Assembly (NCBI RefSeq): GCF_032108445.1
Contig: NZ_CP134876.1
Location: forward strand, 5,952,001 to 6,016,000
Reading direction: 5' to 3'
DNA: 64,000 nt
Source: Micromonospora halotolerans
Lineage (GTDB): Bacteria > Actinomycetota > Actinomycetes > Mycobacteriales > Micromonosporaceae
This document shows positions 19,397-27,814 of this stretch, in pieces. The notes under the pieces are model-generated. The model was given only the letters and a program-made list of their open reading frames with translations. It searched no databases and was not told the DNA's origin. Position 1 is the stretch's first letter. Every line of letters starts with the position of its first letter. Both the position numbers and the translations under genes were made by a program.

Positions 19397-19888
19397 ATGA
19401 TCGGGGCCGGCGGCAGAGAGCCCGCTCCCTGTGACATGTTGCTCTGTCGAGTCAGCGAACGACTCGCCGCGCTCGGCTGCGGCAGTGACGTGCAAGCCGC
19501 CGGCCTCACCCACGCCGTCTACGGCACCGACGGGTTCGACCTCGCCCTGCTCGATCGGGCCGATCGTGCGGTGCTCCGGGATCTCGTTGGCGCCGACGCC
19601 GAGGAGCTCGTCTATCTGTGTGGCGCCTGCGACCGTGAACGCAGCTGGCGGAAGCTGGCACAGACCGGCCAGGTGTTCGACCGCTTCGTCGGTCAGGTGA
19701 GAACGCTGGACGCGGCTCAACTCCGGTCGCTCACGGACCTGAGCATCGTCAACGAACTGGACGTCATCGAGCACGATCCTGCGGTAGCGGACCGGCACAG
19801 CATCTACCTCCGGGAACTGTTCGCCTCCTGGGCCCCACTGGCCTCCGAGCAGGTCATCCGCGATGCGCAGCGGGTCTTGCGGCCGTGA
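19397..19888 (+). CDS. DUF6817-like protein, possibly N-terminally shortened
   Basis: Up to 163 residues. The core LTHAVYGTDGF, then LVGADAEELVYLCGACDRER and LSIVNELDVIEHD, resembles DUF6817 proteins of actinobacteria; function unknown. Family members carry an N-terminal helical region with a His-containing motif before the RVSERLAALG segment. Here only about a dozen unrelated residues precede it, so the gene may have lost its 5' end. An internal ATG at 19436 is an alternative start. The next gene, CoaD-like, lies 55 bases downstream on the same strand. Confidence 0.6.
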   Translation: MIGAGGREPAPCDMLLCRVSERLAALGCGSDVQAAGLTHAVYGTDGFDLALLDRADRAVLRDLVGADAEELVYLCGACDRERSWRKLAQTGQVFDRFVGQVRTLDAAQLRSLTDLSIVNELDVIEHDPAVADRHSIYLRELFASWAPLASEQVIRDAQRVLRP

Positions 19889-19943
19889 CACCCGAACCGT
19901 CGGCAGGGCCACGGTCGACAGCACGCACCCCGGTCGCGTACGT

Positions 19944-20348
19944 GTGCGAGCCGTCTACCCCGGCACCTTCGATCCCTTCACCCCCGGGCATCTGAATGTG
20001 GTGGAACGGGCACCCGACCTCTTCGACGAAGTGGTCGTGCTCGTCGCGGTCAACAGCAGCAAGCGTCCGGGCACCGACGAAGAGGCGCGGGCGGCCGCCG
20101 TTCGGGCGATCCTGCCGGTCGAGTGGACCTCCGTCACCGTTGCGGCCTGGAATGGGTTGACCTCCGCCTACTGCCGTCAGCATGACGTGGGGGTGATCGT
20201 CCGCGGGGTGCGTAACACCACGGACCTTCAGGCCGAGTACCAGCTCGCCGCGATGAACCAGTCGCTGGGTGTTCCCACGGTATTTCTGCCTGCGCAGCCC
20301 GAACTGGCCGCGGTGTCGTCGACAGCGGTGCGCACGCCGCGGTACTGA
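19944..20348 (+). CDS. Short CoaD-like nucleotidyltransferase
   Basis: 134 residues from GTG at 19944. The N-terminus VYPGTFDPFTPGH carries the T/HxGH nucleotide-binding motif, and VRGVRNTTDLQAEYQLAAMN is the CoaD substrate-binding region. True CoaD is about 160 residues and has a helix after the SS(T/S) motif; here the chain stops at SSTAVRTPRY, lacking that helix. It may be a divergent adenylyltransferase for another phosphate ester, or a degraded copy. A paralogue lies at 43124-43606. The open frame extends upstream to 19863, overlapping the DUF6817 gene. Confidence 0.65.
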   Translation: MRAVYPGTFDPFTPGHLNVVERAPDLFDEVVVLVAVNSSKRPGTDEEARAAAVRAILPVEWTSVTVAAWNGLTSAYCRQHDVGVIVRGVRNTTDLQAEYQLAAMNQSLGVPTVFLPAQPELAAVSSTAVRTPRY

Positions 20349-20563
20349 CCTTCGTCCCCGCCCGGCACCAAGACAAATGGATGGCCTCGCCAACCCATCC
20401 CGCCCTACCGTGTCACTGGGTCTTCTTCTCCGACCCACTCACGAGAGGACTTCACCCCGCGTGACACCGCCTGCTCTGTAGACCTGACACCTTCCCCTGC
20501 ATCGGTCGCCGACGTCGCCGTCGGCTCTTTTCCCATGCCCTCCGTCAGGTCTTCAGAGAGATC

Positions 20564-20986
20564 ATGTCTACGCGTCCTCATATCCTGCTGTCCTGGACCC
20601 TTCGGCGCGCGCGCCGTCCCCTGCTCCCGTTCCCCTGCGTCCACTGCCACTCCGGCCTCGCCGGCGCCGGCGGCGGCCAGTTCCGCGTCAATGCCAACGG
20701 CACATTCCTCGACACCTGGTTCCTGGTCGCCTGCGCTTCCTGCGATCGCATCAGCACACTCACCGTTCACGATCGCTCGCCGCGTCACGATCGGCATTCG
20801 GCTGAACCGCGGAACTCGCATGGATTTCTCGTGCGCCCGGCCATGAGCCGCCGCCACGGACCTGAGCCCGGGCGAGAGGCACGCTGGCCCAGCCCCGGAC
20901 CGCACCATGCGGCGATCCGGGCGCGGTCGCTCATGACCGGGCGCGAACTCTGGTCGAGGCCGGCCCGGTCCCGGCGGCGAGGGTGA
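20564..20986 (+). pseudogene. Truncated DUF1062-like gene
   Basis: The first 70 residues look like the start of DUF1062 proteins: a paired-cysteine knuckle (FPCVHCHSG, later ACASCDR) around FRVNANGTFLDTWFLVACA. After TVHDR the sequence becomes Arg/Pro-rich and loses the family pattern. In the next frame, 20785-20848, IGIRLNRGTRMDF resembles a later part of the family, suggesting a deletion with a frame change. I therefore treat it as broken. Family assignment is from pattern memory and is moderate. Confidence 0.5.
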
Positions 20987-21113
20987 ACGCCTGATACGCA
21001 CATCGGGACGTGCCCACGAGGAGGCGGCTCGGCGGAGCCAGGGCCGCCCCCTCACGGCGCGGCCCAGCCGCAGGCGACAGCGCGCCCAGCGAGTCACGGC
21101 GTGGTCGGGTTCG

Positions 21114-22100
21114 TCAGGGCCGGTTGTGCACGAACCACGCGTCGCCGGCGGGCAAGGCAACGGCGACCTCCCACCGACTCAGGTCGAGGTTCGGGGCGAG
21201 CGCCTTGAGCTGGCCGGCCGCCGTCCACGCCTCGTCCCCCGGTGCCGGGCGGCGGCCCACCTGGAACTGCAGCATGGTGCCCCACGACGCGACCAGGCGG
21301 GCGTCCCACCGGTGATGCCACTGCGCCAACACCTCGGCGAGGGCCTGCCGGTACTCCCGGGTGAGCGCACCGAAGAAGTCCACCCAGTACCCCGAGCGGC
21401 GGACGTCACCGGTGGGCAGCAACATGAGCAGGACGCTGTCCGGCGTGTACCAGTAGTCGGTCTGTGTTACGAACCGCACGCTGCCGAGCACCTGGGCGTA
21501 CCGGTCGGCGTCGGCGAGCAGCCGGTCGTACAGCGCCCGCTCCAGCGTCTGGCGCGGAGCCGGCAGCGCCACGTCCGACACCAGGTCCGTCAGGTCCAGG
21601 CCGGCCATGGACCGCGCGTAGTACTCGACCTCGCCCTCGTCGACCTCCTCGCTGTAGTGGCGGTAGGCCAGCCAGGGTTCCGAAGACGCGGCCGCCTCGG
21701 CGAAGGCACGCAGCTCCGACTCGGACGGTCCCGGCTCGGGCTCGGGCCGGATCCGCAGCGTGCCGTCGAAGTCGTCGGTGACCATGAGGGGCCGGCGTCC
21801 GATGACCGGCGCCAGCGCGTCGGCGGCCTGCCACGCCTCGTGCAGGCGATCGGGGTCGATGCCGGCGACCAGTACGGTGCCCGACGGGCCGTGCCCGATC
21901 GGCAGGCCGGCCAGTGGCGTGCCGACGAACGCCGCTTCGATCTGGTCCAGGTCGTTTCGCACGGGGCCAGTGTCTCCGATCATCGACGGCGACGCGGCCT
22001 GGAGGTGGTCCGGGGCCGCCACCGCGAGGGCTCTCCAGGCGTCAACAGCGGTCATGATCTCCGACGAGGCGCCGAGCTCGACTCCCGGCCCCACGTCCAT
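21114..22100 (-). CDS. Hypothetical protein with DUF4253-like C-terminus
   Basis: 328 residues, acidic, no signal peptide or membrane segment. The last 90 residues (EVLAQWHHRWDARLVASWG, then a LKALAPN segment) recall DUF4253, a domain with a conserved tryptophan-rich end found in single-gene actinobacterial proteins. The N-terminal two thirds are not recognised. An internal ATG at 22055 is an alternative start. It is convergent with nothing obvious and divergent from the TrmB/LuxR-type regulator at 22275. No function is proposed. Confidence 0.6.
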   Translation of the reverse strand: MDVGPGVELGASSEIMTAVDAWRALAVAAPDHLQAASPSMIGDTGPVRNDLDQIEAAFVGTPLAGLPIGHGPSGTVLVAGIDPDRLHEAWQAADALAPVIGRRPLMVTDDFDGTLRIRPEPEPGPSESELRAFAEAAASSEPWLAYRHYSEEVDEGEVEYYARSMAGLDLTDLVSDVALPAPRQTLERALYDRLLADADRYAQVLGSVRFVTQTDYWYTPDSVLLMLLPTGDVRRSGYWVDFFGALTREYRQALAEVLAQWHHRWDARLVASWGTMLQFQVGRRPAPGDEAWTAAGQLKALAPNLDLSRWEVAVALPAGDAWFVHNRP

Positions 22101-22274
22101 CGGCTGGTACGGGCGTCCTCGGGGCCATTACGGCTGGTAGAACTTGCACCGGCCGCACAGCGGTCCGGGCCAGCGCCGTCCCGCCGACAACGATGCCGCC
22201 CCGGCGGCCCGACCACCACACCGATGGTGTCCGCCCAGGCGGAACACGCGCAGACCACAGGAGTGCCAGAACGT

Positions 22275-23279
22275 ATGGACGGAACCGCAGGCAGCCCGTG
22301 GGTGGTAACCGGTCTGGATCCCCTGGCCGGGCGGGTGTTGGAGCACCTGGTGGGCGTGCCGTCGGCGGACGCCACCGACGTGGCGGCGGCGGTCGGGGTG
22401 TCGCCGGCGGAGGCGGAACGAGTACTGCGGCACCTTGCGGACTCCGCACTGGTGCTGCGGATCGACGGCACGGCGCCGCGCTGGGCGGCCGGTCCCCCAC
22501 GGTCGTCGCTCAGCGCCCTGCTGGCCCGGCGGCGGGCCGAACTGGCCCACGTCGAGGGCATCGTGGAGCGGCTCCACGAGGTGTACGAGGCGGTGTCCGG
22601 GCCGCGCGCCGCGCACCTGGTGGAGGTGCTGGAGCGCGAGGACGAGGTGCCGGCACGCTACGGCCAGCTGCTCAAGGGGAGCTCGGTCGAGGTACTGCAT
22701 CTGGCCAAGCCGCCGTATGTGACGGCCGCGCAGGGGTCCGTCGCGGAGCCGGGGGTGGCGCCCGGGGTGCGGATGCGGTCGGTGTACGAGACGGACGGCT
22801 TCACCGACGCCGTGTCGCTGGAGACGGCGCTGCGCGGGACGGGTCAGGGTGGGGAACTGCGGCTGGCGTCCGGGCTTCCGGTGAAGCTGGTGGTGTTCGA
22901 CCGGGCGGCGGCTCTGCTGCCGGTGCGCGGGGACCGCCCGGCGGCCGGTTCGATGGTGGTGCACTCGCCCGCGCTGGTGGTGGCGCTGGTGGCGCTGTTC
23001 GAGAGCGTGTGGGAGCGCGCCGACCCGGTGTCGCTGACGAGCCGACACGACGGGCCGGCCCCGAAGCGCGATGTGACCGGCGAGGGGCCGGACCGGCGGA
23101 CACGGGAGATCCTGCACATGATGGCGACCGGGATGAAGGACGAGGCGATCGCCCGCGTGCTCAAGGTGAGCCGCCGTACCGTGCAGAAACATGTCAGCGA
23201 TGCGGGTTCCCTGCTCGGCGCCCGGACCCGGTTCCAGATCGCGCTGCTGGCGGCGGAACGGGGGTGGCTGAAGCAGTAG
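22275..23279 (+). CDS. TrmB/LuxR-type transcriptional regulator
   Basis: 334 residues. An N-terminal winged helix (about 10-70; VAAAVGVSPAEAERVLRHLA) is followed by a coiled segment (RRRAELAHVEGIVERLHEVY). The effector-like middle contains AKPPYVTA, and a C-terminal LuxR HTH follows (ATGMKDEAIARVLKVSRRTV). The plan equals that of the gene at 3-869. It likely responds to a metabolite and controls nearby genes; the convergent M4 protease is separated by a terminator, so no direct link is shown. The ATG at 22275 is chosen; another in-frame ATG is at 22224. Confidence 0.83.
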   Translation: MDGTAGSPWVVTGLDPLAGRVLEHLVGVPSADATDVAAAVGVSPAEAERVLRHLADSALVLRIDGTAPRWAAGPPRSSLSALLARRRAELAHVEGIVERLHEVYEAVSGPRAAHLVEVLEREDEVPARYGQLLKGSSVEVLHLAKPPYVTAAQGSVAEPGVAPGVRMRSVYETDGFTDAVSLETALRGTGQGGELRLASGLPVKLVVFDRAAALLPVRGDRPAAGSMVVHSPALVVALVALFESVWERADPVSLTSRHDGPAPKRDVTGEGPDRRTREILHMMATGMKDEAIARVLKVSRRTVQKHVSDAGSLLGARTRFQIALLAAERGWLKQ

Positions 23280-23340
23280 GTGCGGACCGGATGCCGCAGG
23301 TCCCTACGGCCGAACCTCCTTGCCAGGACATATCCCGAAC

Positions 23341-23387
23341 ACGACGGCGCGCCGGGACCGCCTGTAGGGGTCCCGGCGCGTCGTCGT
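23341..23387. terminator. Bidirectional terminator between convergent genes
   Basis: Inverted repeat of 19 bp with one mismatch: arms 23341-23359 and 23369-23387 around a 9-base loop, very GC-rich. It sits between the stop of the TrmB/LuxR-type regulator (23279) and the stop of the M4 protease gene (23411), which is the expected place for a shared terminator. Confidence 0.8.
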
Positions 23388-23410
23388 GCAGCGTGCCTCC
23401 TAGCCGGGGC

Positions 23411-26359
23411 TCACGCGCAGGACTTGGCTCCCTTCGCGTACGCCAGGCCGAAACCGCCCGCCGACGAGTCCATGAAGATCACCTCGCGCCCCGCGCCCGC
23501 CGTCGCGAACATCTGCGCGCCCGGGCTGCACGACGCCGGGCCGACGTACGTCCCGTTGAACGCGTACTGCTTGAGCTTCGGGTTGAGCGAGTTGTCCGGG
23601 TAGCCGCCGTTCGCGAGCCAGAGGTCCACGGGGGCCTCCTCGGTGATCGTGAGCGTGGTGTCGGACAGCGTGAGGACGTCCGCCCGCTTCGCCTGCGGCG
23701 AGTTCTCCTCGAAGAGCAGGTGGCTCGTGCCGGTGGCGAAGTCGAAGAGCCGCACGGAGTCGTTGTACGTCCCCTGGTTCCACTTGCCGTCCACGTAGCT
23801 GCCGTAGTCGCGGTTGATCACCCAGGCGACGCCGGTGCCGGACACCTGCGGGTAGCTCATCGTCTCGGCGCCGGGGTCACCGCCGGCGAAGGTCGTCGTC
23901 CCCGTCGCGACGTCGTACACCTCGACGCCCAGCGACCACCGGTTGCCGTTGGCGTCGGGCTGCGCGAAGTCCTCGTACCGGACGTAGGAGATCTTCCCGT
24001 TCTTGACGCTCGGGGCGGTCGCGTTCCCGGGCCAGTCGGGGTGCGCGAGGGTGTGGACCGTCCGCGAGCTGCCCTTCAGGTAGCGCACGACGTCGCGGTA
24101 CCCCTGCGCCGGCTCGTACTGGCTCCACGCGATGACGCTGCCGTCGAAGCCCAGGCCGTCGATCCGGTACGGGGAGCTGTAGAGCTCCTCGACGTCGCCG
24201 CCGCCGATGGGCGCCGACAGGATGCGGTCGGTCTCCCACGTGGGCGAATCCGGGTTGTCCTCGATCGACAGCCACACGACCCGCTTGCCGTCGGTGTACG
24301 GGAAGCTGTGCGTGTTCCCGTCGTCCGGGGAGATCCGGTACGGCGCGACCTTGCCATCGGTGCGGCCCACCCAGATCGACGGCGGCTGGGTGTGGTTCGC
24401 GTCCGACCGCGGCACGGTGAACCAGCCGCCGGCCATGCTCGCCTTCATGTCGATGTACAGCCCGGTGTTGAGCCGGTCGACCAGGAGGTCGGTGTTCTTG
24501 CCGTACAGGTTCGCCTTCCACTTCGCGGTGATCCCGCGCGAGTCGAACGCCGCCCGCACCACCTTGAGGTCCCTCTGGCTGAGGCCCGAGGACTTGGCGG
24601 AGGCGAGCACCGCGTCACGGGCGTCGACGAAGTCGGACATGGGCGTGAGGTAGTCGGTGAGCGCCCGGTAGACGATCTTGTCGGCCACCGGACCACCGAA
24701 CGTCTGGCGCAGGTCCCACAGCGCCCCGGACACGATCGTCGAGTTGAGGTGCACGCCGCCGTCGTCCATCTGCGGCGTGTCCATGAGGTGCTGGAAGTCC
24801 GCCGTGGTGGCGCCGTCGTCGAGGTTGCGCAGGGCGCACCTGGTGGGCGCCAGGGTGCGGCAGAGGTCGCCGCCGATGAGGCTCGCCTCGGGGTCGGACA
24901 TCGACGTGCCCGACGCGTCGAGGTCGATGGCGTTGCCGAAGTAGTCGGCGATCGCCTCGTTGAGCGCGCCCGGCTGGCCGGCGTAGACGAGGCTGGCGGA
25001 GTTCTCCACCACACCGTGCGTCATCTCGTGCCCCACGACGTCCGGGTCGGCGGCCAGCGGCAGGTACTCGTCGTCGCCGCTGCCGTACACCATGCGGGTG
25101 CCGTCCCAGTACGCGTTGACGAACGGGTAGCCGCCGTAGGTGATGCCGACGATCGAGTTGATCGGCATGCCGTCGTCGTCCAGGCTGTTGCGCCCGAGCT
25201 TCGCCTGGAACCACTCGAACACCTTCGCGGCGTCCCAGGCGGCGTCCACGGCGCCGGCGTCGGTCAGGTCCGCGCCGAGCGTGCTCGACGGCGACGCGAA
25301 CGGGCCCACGCCCTCGGGCAGCTGGCCGTCGAGCAGTTCGTAGTAGTCCCGGCCCCGAGCGTCCCAGGTGGTGATCGGCACCGTCCGGCCGTCCGCGAGG
25401 GTGTGGGTCTGGTCGATCATGAGGTAGGAGCCACCGTCGTCGGTCCGGACGAGCGGGACCGGCACCGTGGCACCGTGCAGGCTCGTGCCCTCGCCGACGA
25501 CCGGTGTCGTGCCGTCGCCCGACCGGGACGGCTCCGTCACGGCCCGCGGTGCGACGGCCGTCCCGCCCGCGGCCAGGGCGGCGGCCTGCTGCGCGGTCGC
25601 GAACGACTTGATCCGGCTGACGCTGAGCAGCGTCAGCCCGTTCGTCGCGCCCACGTACACGTCGCGGAGCACGGGCTGGCCCGTGACGATGTCCTTGCCC
25701 CTGACGAGGACGCGCCGCGCGAATACGCCGGTGCCGGTCGGCATGACCACGAGCCCCTGGTCGGTGCCGGTGAGGTCGGCGTGGGCCGCGTCGGGCGTCG
25801 TGCCGGGCCGCGGGGCGCCCGCCACAACGGCCGCACCGGGGTGCAGGCTCTTGCGGACGTCCTCGACCGCTCGGGAGATCGCGACGTCCGCGGGCATCGG
25901 GGTGCCCGTCGTGTCGACGTCGAGGTCCGTGAAGTAGGTGCCCGACGTGCCGGTCACCGTGCGCTTGCCGGCCTTCTTCTCCATCCGCACCACGTACTGG
26001 GCGCCGAACACGGGCAGGCCCTTGTACTTCTGGTTCAGCCGGACCGTCTCCCGCGCGCCCTGCGTGTCGACGCTCGCCGTGGTGAGCGTGCCGGCCGGGT
26101 CGGCCATCTTGTAGCGGTCCTTGTGGCCCGCGAGGTGGGCCTTGGCGGCCTTGTCCGGTGCGATGGTGGCGTCGGCCGGGTCGGCCAGGTCGTCCACGAG
26201 CGCGGGGGTGTCCGTAGCGGGCGCCACGGTGGCCGGGACGGACACCTCCGCGGCCGCCGTCGTGCCCGTCGGCGCCGCGTTCGCGGCCTGGGCGGTGGTT
26301 CCGAGGAGGGCAGCTGCCGCCAGAATGGCGAGAGCCGGTGGTGCCTTGAGTCTGCGCAT
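23411..26359 (-). CDS. Secreted M4 (thermolysin-like) metallopeptidase with C-terminal propeller-like region
   Basis: 982 residues. A signal peptide (about 1-29, cleaved near ANAA) is followed by an FTP/PepSY-type propeptide (about 60-280) and the M4 catalytic domain (about 300-620). Zinc ligands are in HEMTH (444-448), and the third ligand is Glu468 in NEAIADYFG. The last 360 residues contain repeated strand units (KVAPYRISPDDGN, VAWVINRDYGSYV) resembling a TolB-like beta-propeller, not the usual P-domain. It digests extracellular protein. The ATG has GGAGC upstream. Transcribed alone, with a shared terminator downstream. Confidence 0.9.
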   Translation of the reverse strand: MRRLKAPPALAILAAAALLGTTAQAANAAPTGTTAAAEVSVPATVAPATDTPALVDDLADPADATIAPDKAAKAHLAGHKDRYKMADPAGTLTTASVDTQGARETVRLNQKYKGLPVFGAQYVVRMEKKAGKRTVTGTSGTYFTDLDVDTTGTPMPADVAISRAVEDVRKSLHPGAAVVAGAPRPGTTPDAAHADLTGTDQGLVVMPTGTGVFARRVLVRGKDIVTGQPVLRDVYVGATNGLTLLSVSRIKSFATAQQAAALAAGGTAVAPRAVTEPSRSGDGTTPVVGEGTSLHGATVPVPLVRTDDGGSYLMIDQTHTLADGRTVPITTWDARGRDYYELLDGQLPEGVGPFASPSSTLGADLTDAGAVDAAWDAAKVFEWFQAKLGRNSLDDDGMPINSIVGITYGGYPFVNAYWDGTRMVYGSGDDEYLPLAADPDVVGHEMTHGVVENSASLVYAGQPGALNEAIADYFGNAIDLDASGTSMSDPEASLIGGDLCRTLAPTRCALRNLDDGATTADFQHLMDTPQMDDGGVHLNSTIVSGALWDLRQTFGGPVADKIVYRALTDYLTPMSDFVDARDAVLASAKSSGLSQRDLKVVRAAFDSRGITAKWKANLYGKNTDLLVDRLNTGLYIDMKASMAGGWFTVPRSDANHTQPPSIWVGRTDGKVAPYRISPDDGNTHSFPYTDGKRVVWLSIEDNPDSPTWETDRILSAPIGGGDVEELYSSPYRIDGLGFDGSVIAWSQYEPAQGYRDVVRYLKGSSRTVHTLAHPDWPGNATAPSVKNGKISYVRYEDFAQPDANGNRWSLGVEVYDVATGTTTFAGGDPGAETMSYPQVSGTGVAWVINRDYGSYVDGKWNQGTYNDSVRLFDFATGTSHLLFEENSPQAKRADVLTLSDTTLTITEEAPVDLWLANGGYPDNSLNPKLKQYAFNGTYVGPASCSPGAQMFATAGAGREVIFMDSSAGGFGLAYAKGAKSCA

Positions 26360-26621
26360 CTACTGCTCCTGCAAGGTGGTCCAGCGCCCGGCCGACTCCT
26401 TGCGGCACGGGGTTCGCTCACCCTCACCGTGATGTCATCGTTGACACAAGGACGACTTTGCGCATCTGCACAAGTCGGAAGCTCACCGAGGAACCGCTGA
26501 TCGCAGTGGCATACCTGGTCGGAGGCGGTGGTGGGTGCAGTGTCATCCGCAAGGCGGCAGGCATCGACTTCGTCGCGGCGGAGCGGTACAGGACGTCCGC
26601 GAACTCCGGCCACGGCAGAAG

Positions 26622-27317
26622 TCACCAGACGTGGGGAACCAGGCGAGCACGGCTTGCGGCAAAGTCTCGGTAGCGGTTGCCGAGCTCAGCAGTCAGGGCT
26701 CGCTCCTCGATCCGAAGTCGATAGATGAGAGCGATCGAGATTACGACCGCCCCACCGGCAACGCCGACCCAGTTACCCAGCATCAGGCCACACCCGAGGA
26801 AGGCGAGCAGCAGGCCCGTGTAACTCGGGTGCCGCAGCACCCGGTACGGACCGCTATCCACGACGGGCTGGTCTCCACTGGTCATCACTACTACCGTGAA
26901 GTACCTACCTAAGCTCGCGAAGGCCCACCAACGCAGCAGCAGGCCGAGCCACCCGATCACCGCCCCGAGCGCGAACAGCCACGGGCCGCCGATCGTGGCG
27001 CCGGGTGTGACCGCTCGTCCGGCAGGTAGCAGCAGGATGCCACCGAAGAACATCGCCCGGAAAAGTATCTCCGCGCGCAGATTGACACGGGTCGCGCCGT
27101 GCCGTACGCGGAGCGCCTGCGAAACCTCGCCCACCACGAAGGCGCCGACGCTCGCGGCTAGGACGATCCGAGCCCAGGCGGAGTGTTCTCCATACGGCGC
27201 GAGCACACGGGGATTGTCGCCTGGTCCCGAGGTGGTGGCTATACACCCCGCGACAGCGGGCGTACGCGAACCCGTTCGCCGGGTGCGGGAGGACCGCACT
27301 CTCATACCGGTGGTCAC
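26622..27317 (-). CDS. ICMT-like integral membrane methyltransferase
   Basis: Up to 231 residues with about five hydrophobic segments. The C-terminal half has the isoprenylcysteine carboxyl-methyltransferase/PEMT signature: GPYRVLRHPSYTGLLLAFLG, then RIEERALTAELGNRYRDFA. Bacterial members methylate unknown lipophilic substrates. The first 37 residues are basic and unconserved, so the real start may be the GTG at 27206; none has a good ribosome site. It is divergent from the DUF1737 gene. Confidence 0.8.
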   Translation of the reverse strand: MTTGMRVRSSRTRRTGSRTPAVAGCIATTSGPGDNPRVLAPYGEHSAWARIVLAASVGAFVVGEVSQALRVRHGATRVNLRAEILFRAMFFGGILLLPAGRAVTPGATIGGPWLFALGAVIGWLGLLLRWWAFASLGRYFTVVVMTSGDQPVVDSGPYRVLRHPSYTGLLLAFLGCGLMLGNWVGVAGGAVVISIALIYRLRIEERALTAELGNRYRDFAASRARLVPHVW

Positions 27318-27382
27318 GCGCGAGCACGACGGATGGTGGCCACCACTGTTGCTCAGGCATGACCGGGCGGCACAATGCGACG

Positions 27383-27592
27383 GTGTCAGATCATTCTGAG
27401 CCGCTCGGCTACCGGCTTGTCACCGGACCCGATGACGCTGACTTCTGCGCCCGCGTCAGCGGCCTCCTCCACCAGGGCTACCGGCTGTACGGCTCACCGG
27501 CGCTGGCCTTCAACGGGGAACGCGTCATCGCCGCTCAAGCGTTGGTACTTCCGAACGTCGCCGGGCCCGAGCCGGCCGAGGGCCCCAAGTAG
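27383..27592 (+). CDS. DUF1737 small protein
   Basis: 69 residues. The sequence LGYRLVTGPDDADFCARVS, then GYRLYGSPALAFNG and the ending AAQALVLP, is a full DUF1737 domain, a small fold of unknown function usually encoded alone. GTG at 27383 is chosen because the domain starts a few residues later; an ATG at 27359 is also in frame. A very short 5' leader is likely. Confidence 0.8.
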   Translation: MSDHSEPLGYRLVTGPDDADFCARVSGLLHQGYRLYGSPALAFNGERVIAAQALVLPNVAGPEPAEGPK

Positions 27593-27601
27593 GGGGACCT
27601 C

Positions 27602-27811
27602 ATGGCCGCCGACCGAGCATCACGGTACGTGACGGGCGAACGGCAGCGCCCGACGCGCGCGGACCTGTCGATGAGCGGACGTTCGAGACGGTTGCGTGTT
27701 TCCCGGCGGCGGTCGGGGAATCTCGTCGCCCACCACGGCACCGAGCGGGATGTCGAGGCGTGGGAGGTCGTGCTGGCCGACGAGCCGGAATCCGAGCCGG
27801 CGACCCCGTAG
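27602..27811 (+). CDS. Small basic hypothetical protein
   Basis: 69 residues, N-terminal two thirds rich in Arg, acidic C-terminus (VEAWEVVLADEPESEPATP). GGGGACC lies just before the ATG, and the gene begins 9 bases after the DUF1737 stop, so the two may be co-transcribed. I do not recognise it. It could be a chance open frame. Confidence 0.35.
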   Translation: MAADRASRYVTGERQRPTRADLSMSGRSRRLRVSRRRSGNLVAHHGTERDVEAWEVVLADEPESEPATP

Positions 27812-27814
27812 TGG

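Noticed and set aside
22193..26500. Very long plus-strand open frame opposite the M4 protease
   Set aside because: It is a shadow caused by extreme GC codon bias; its translation is Arg/Gly/Pro/Val-rich without any family pattern, while the minus strand encodes a complete M4 enzyme. The same holds for other long antisense frames, such as those opposite the transporters.
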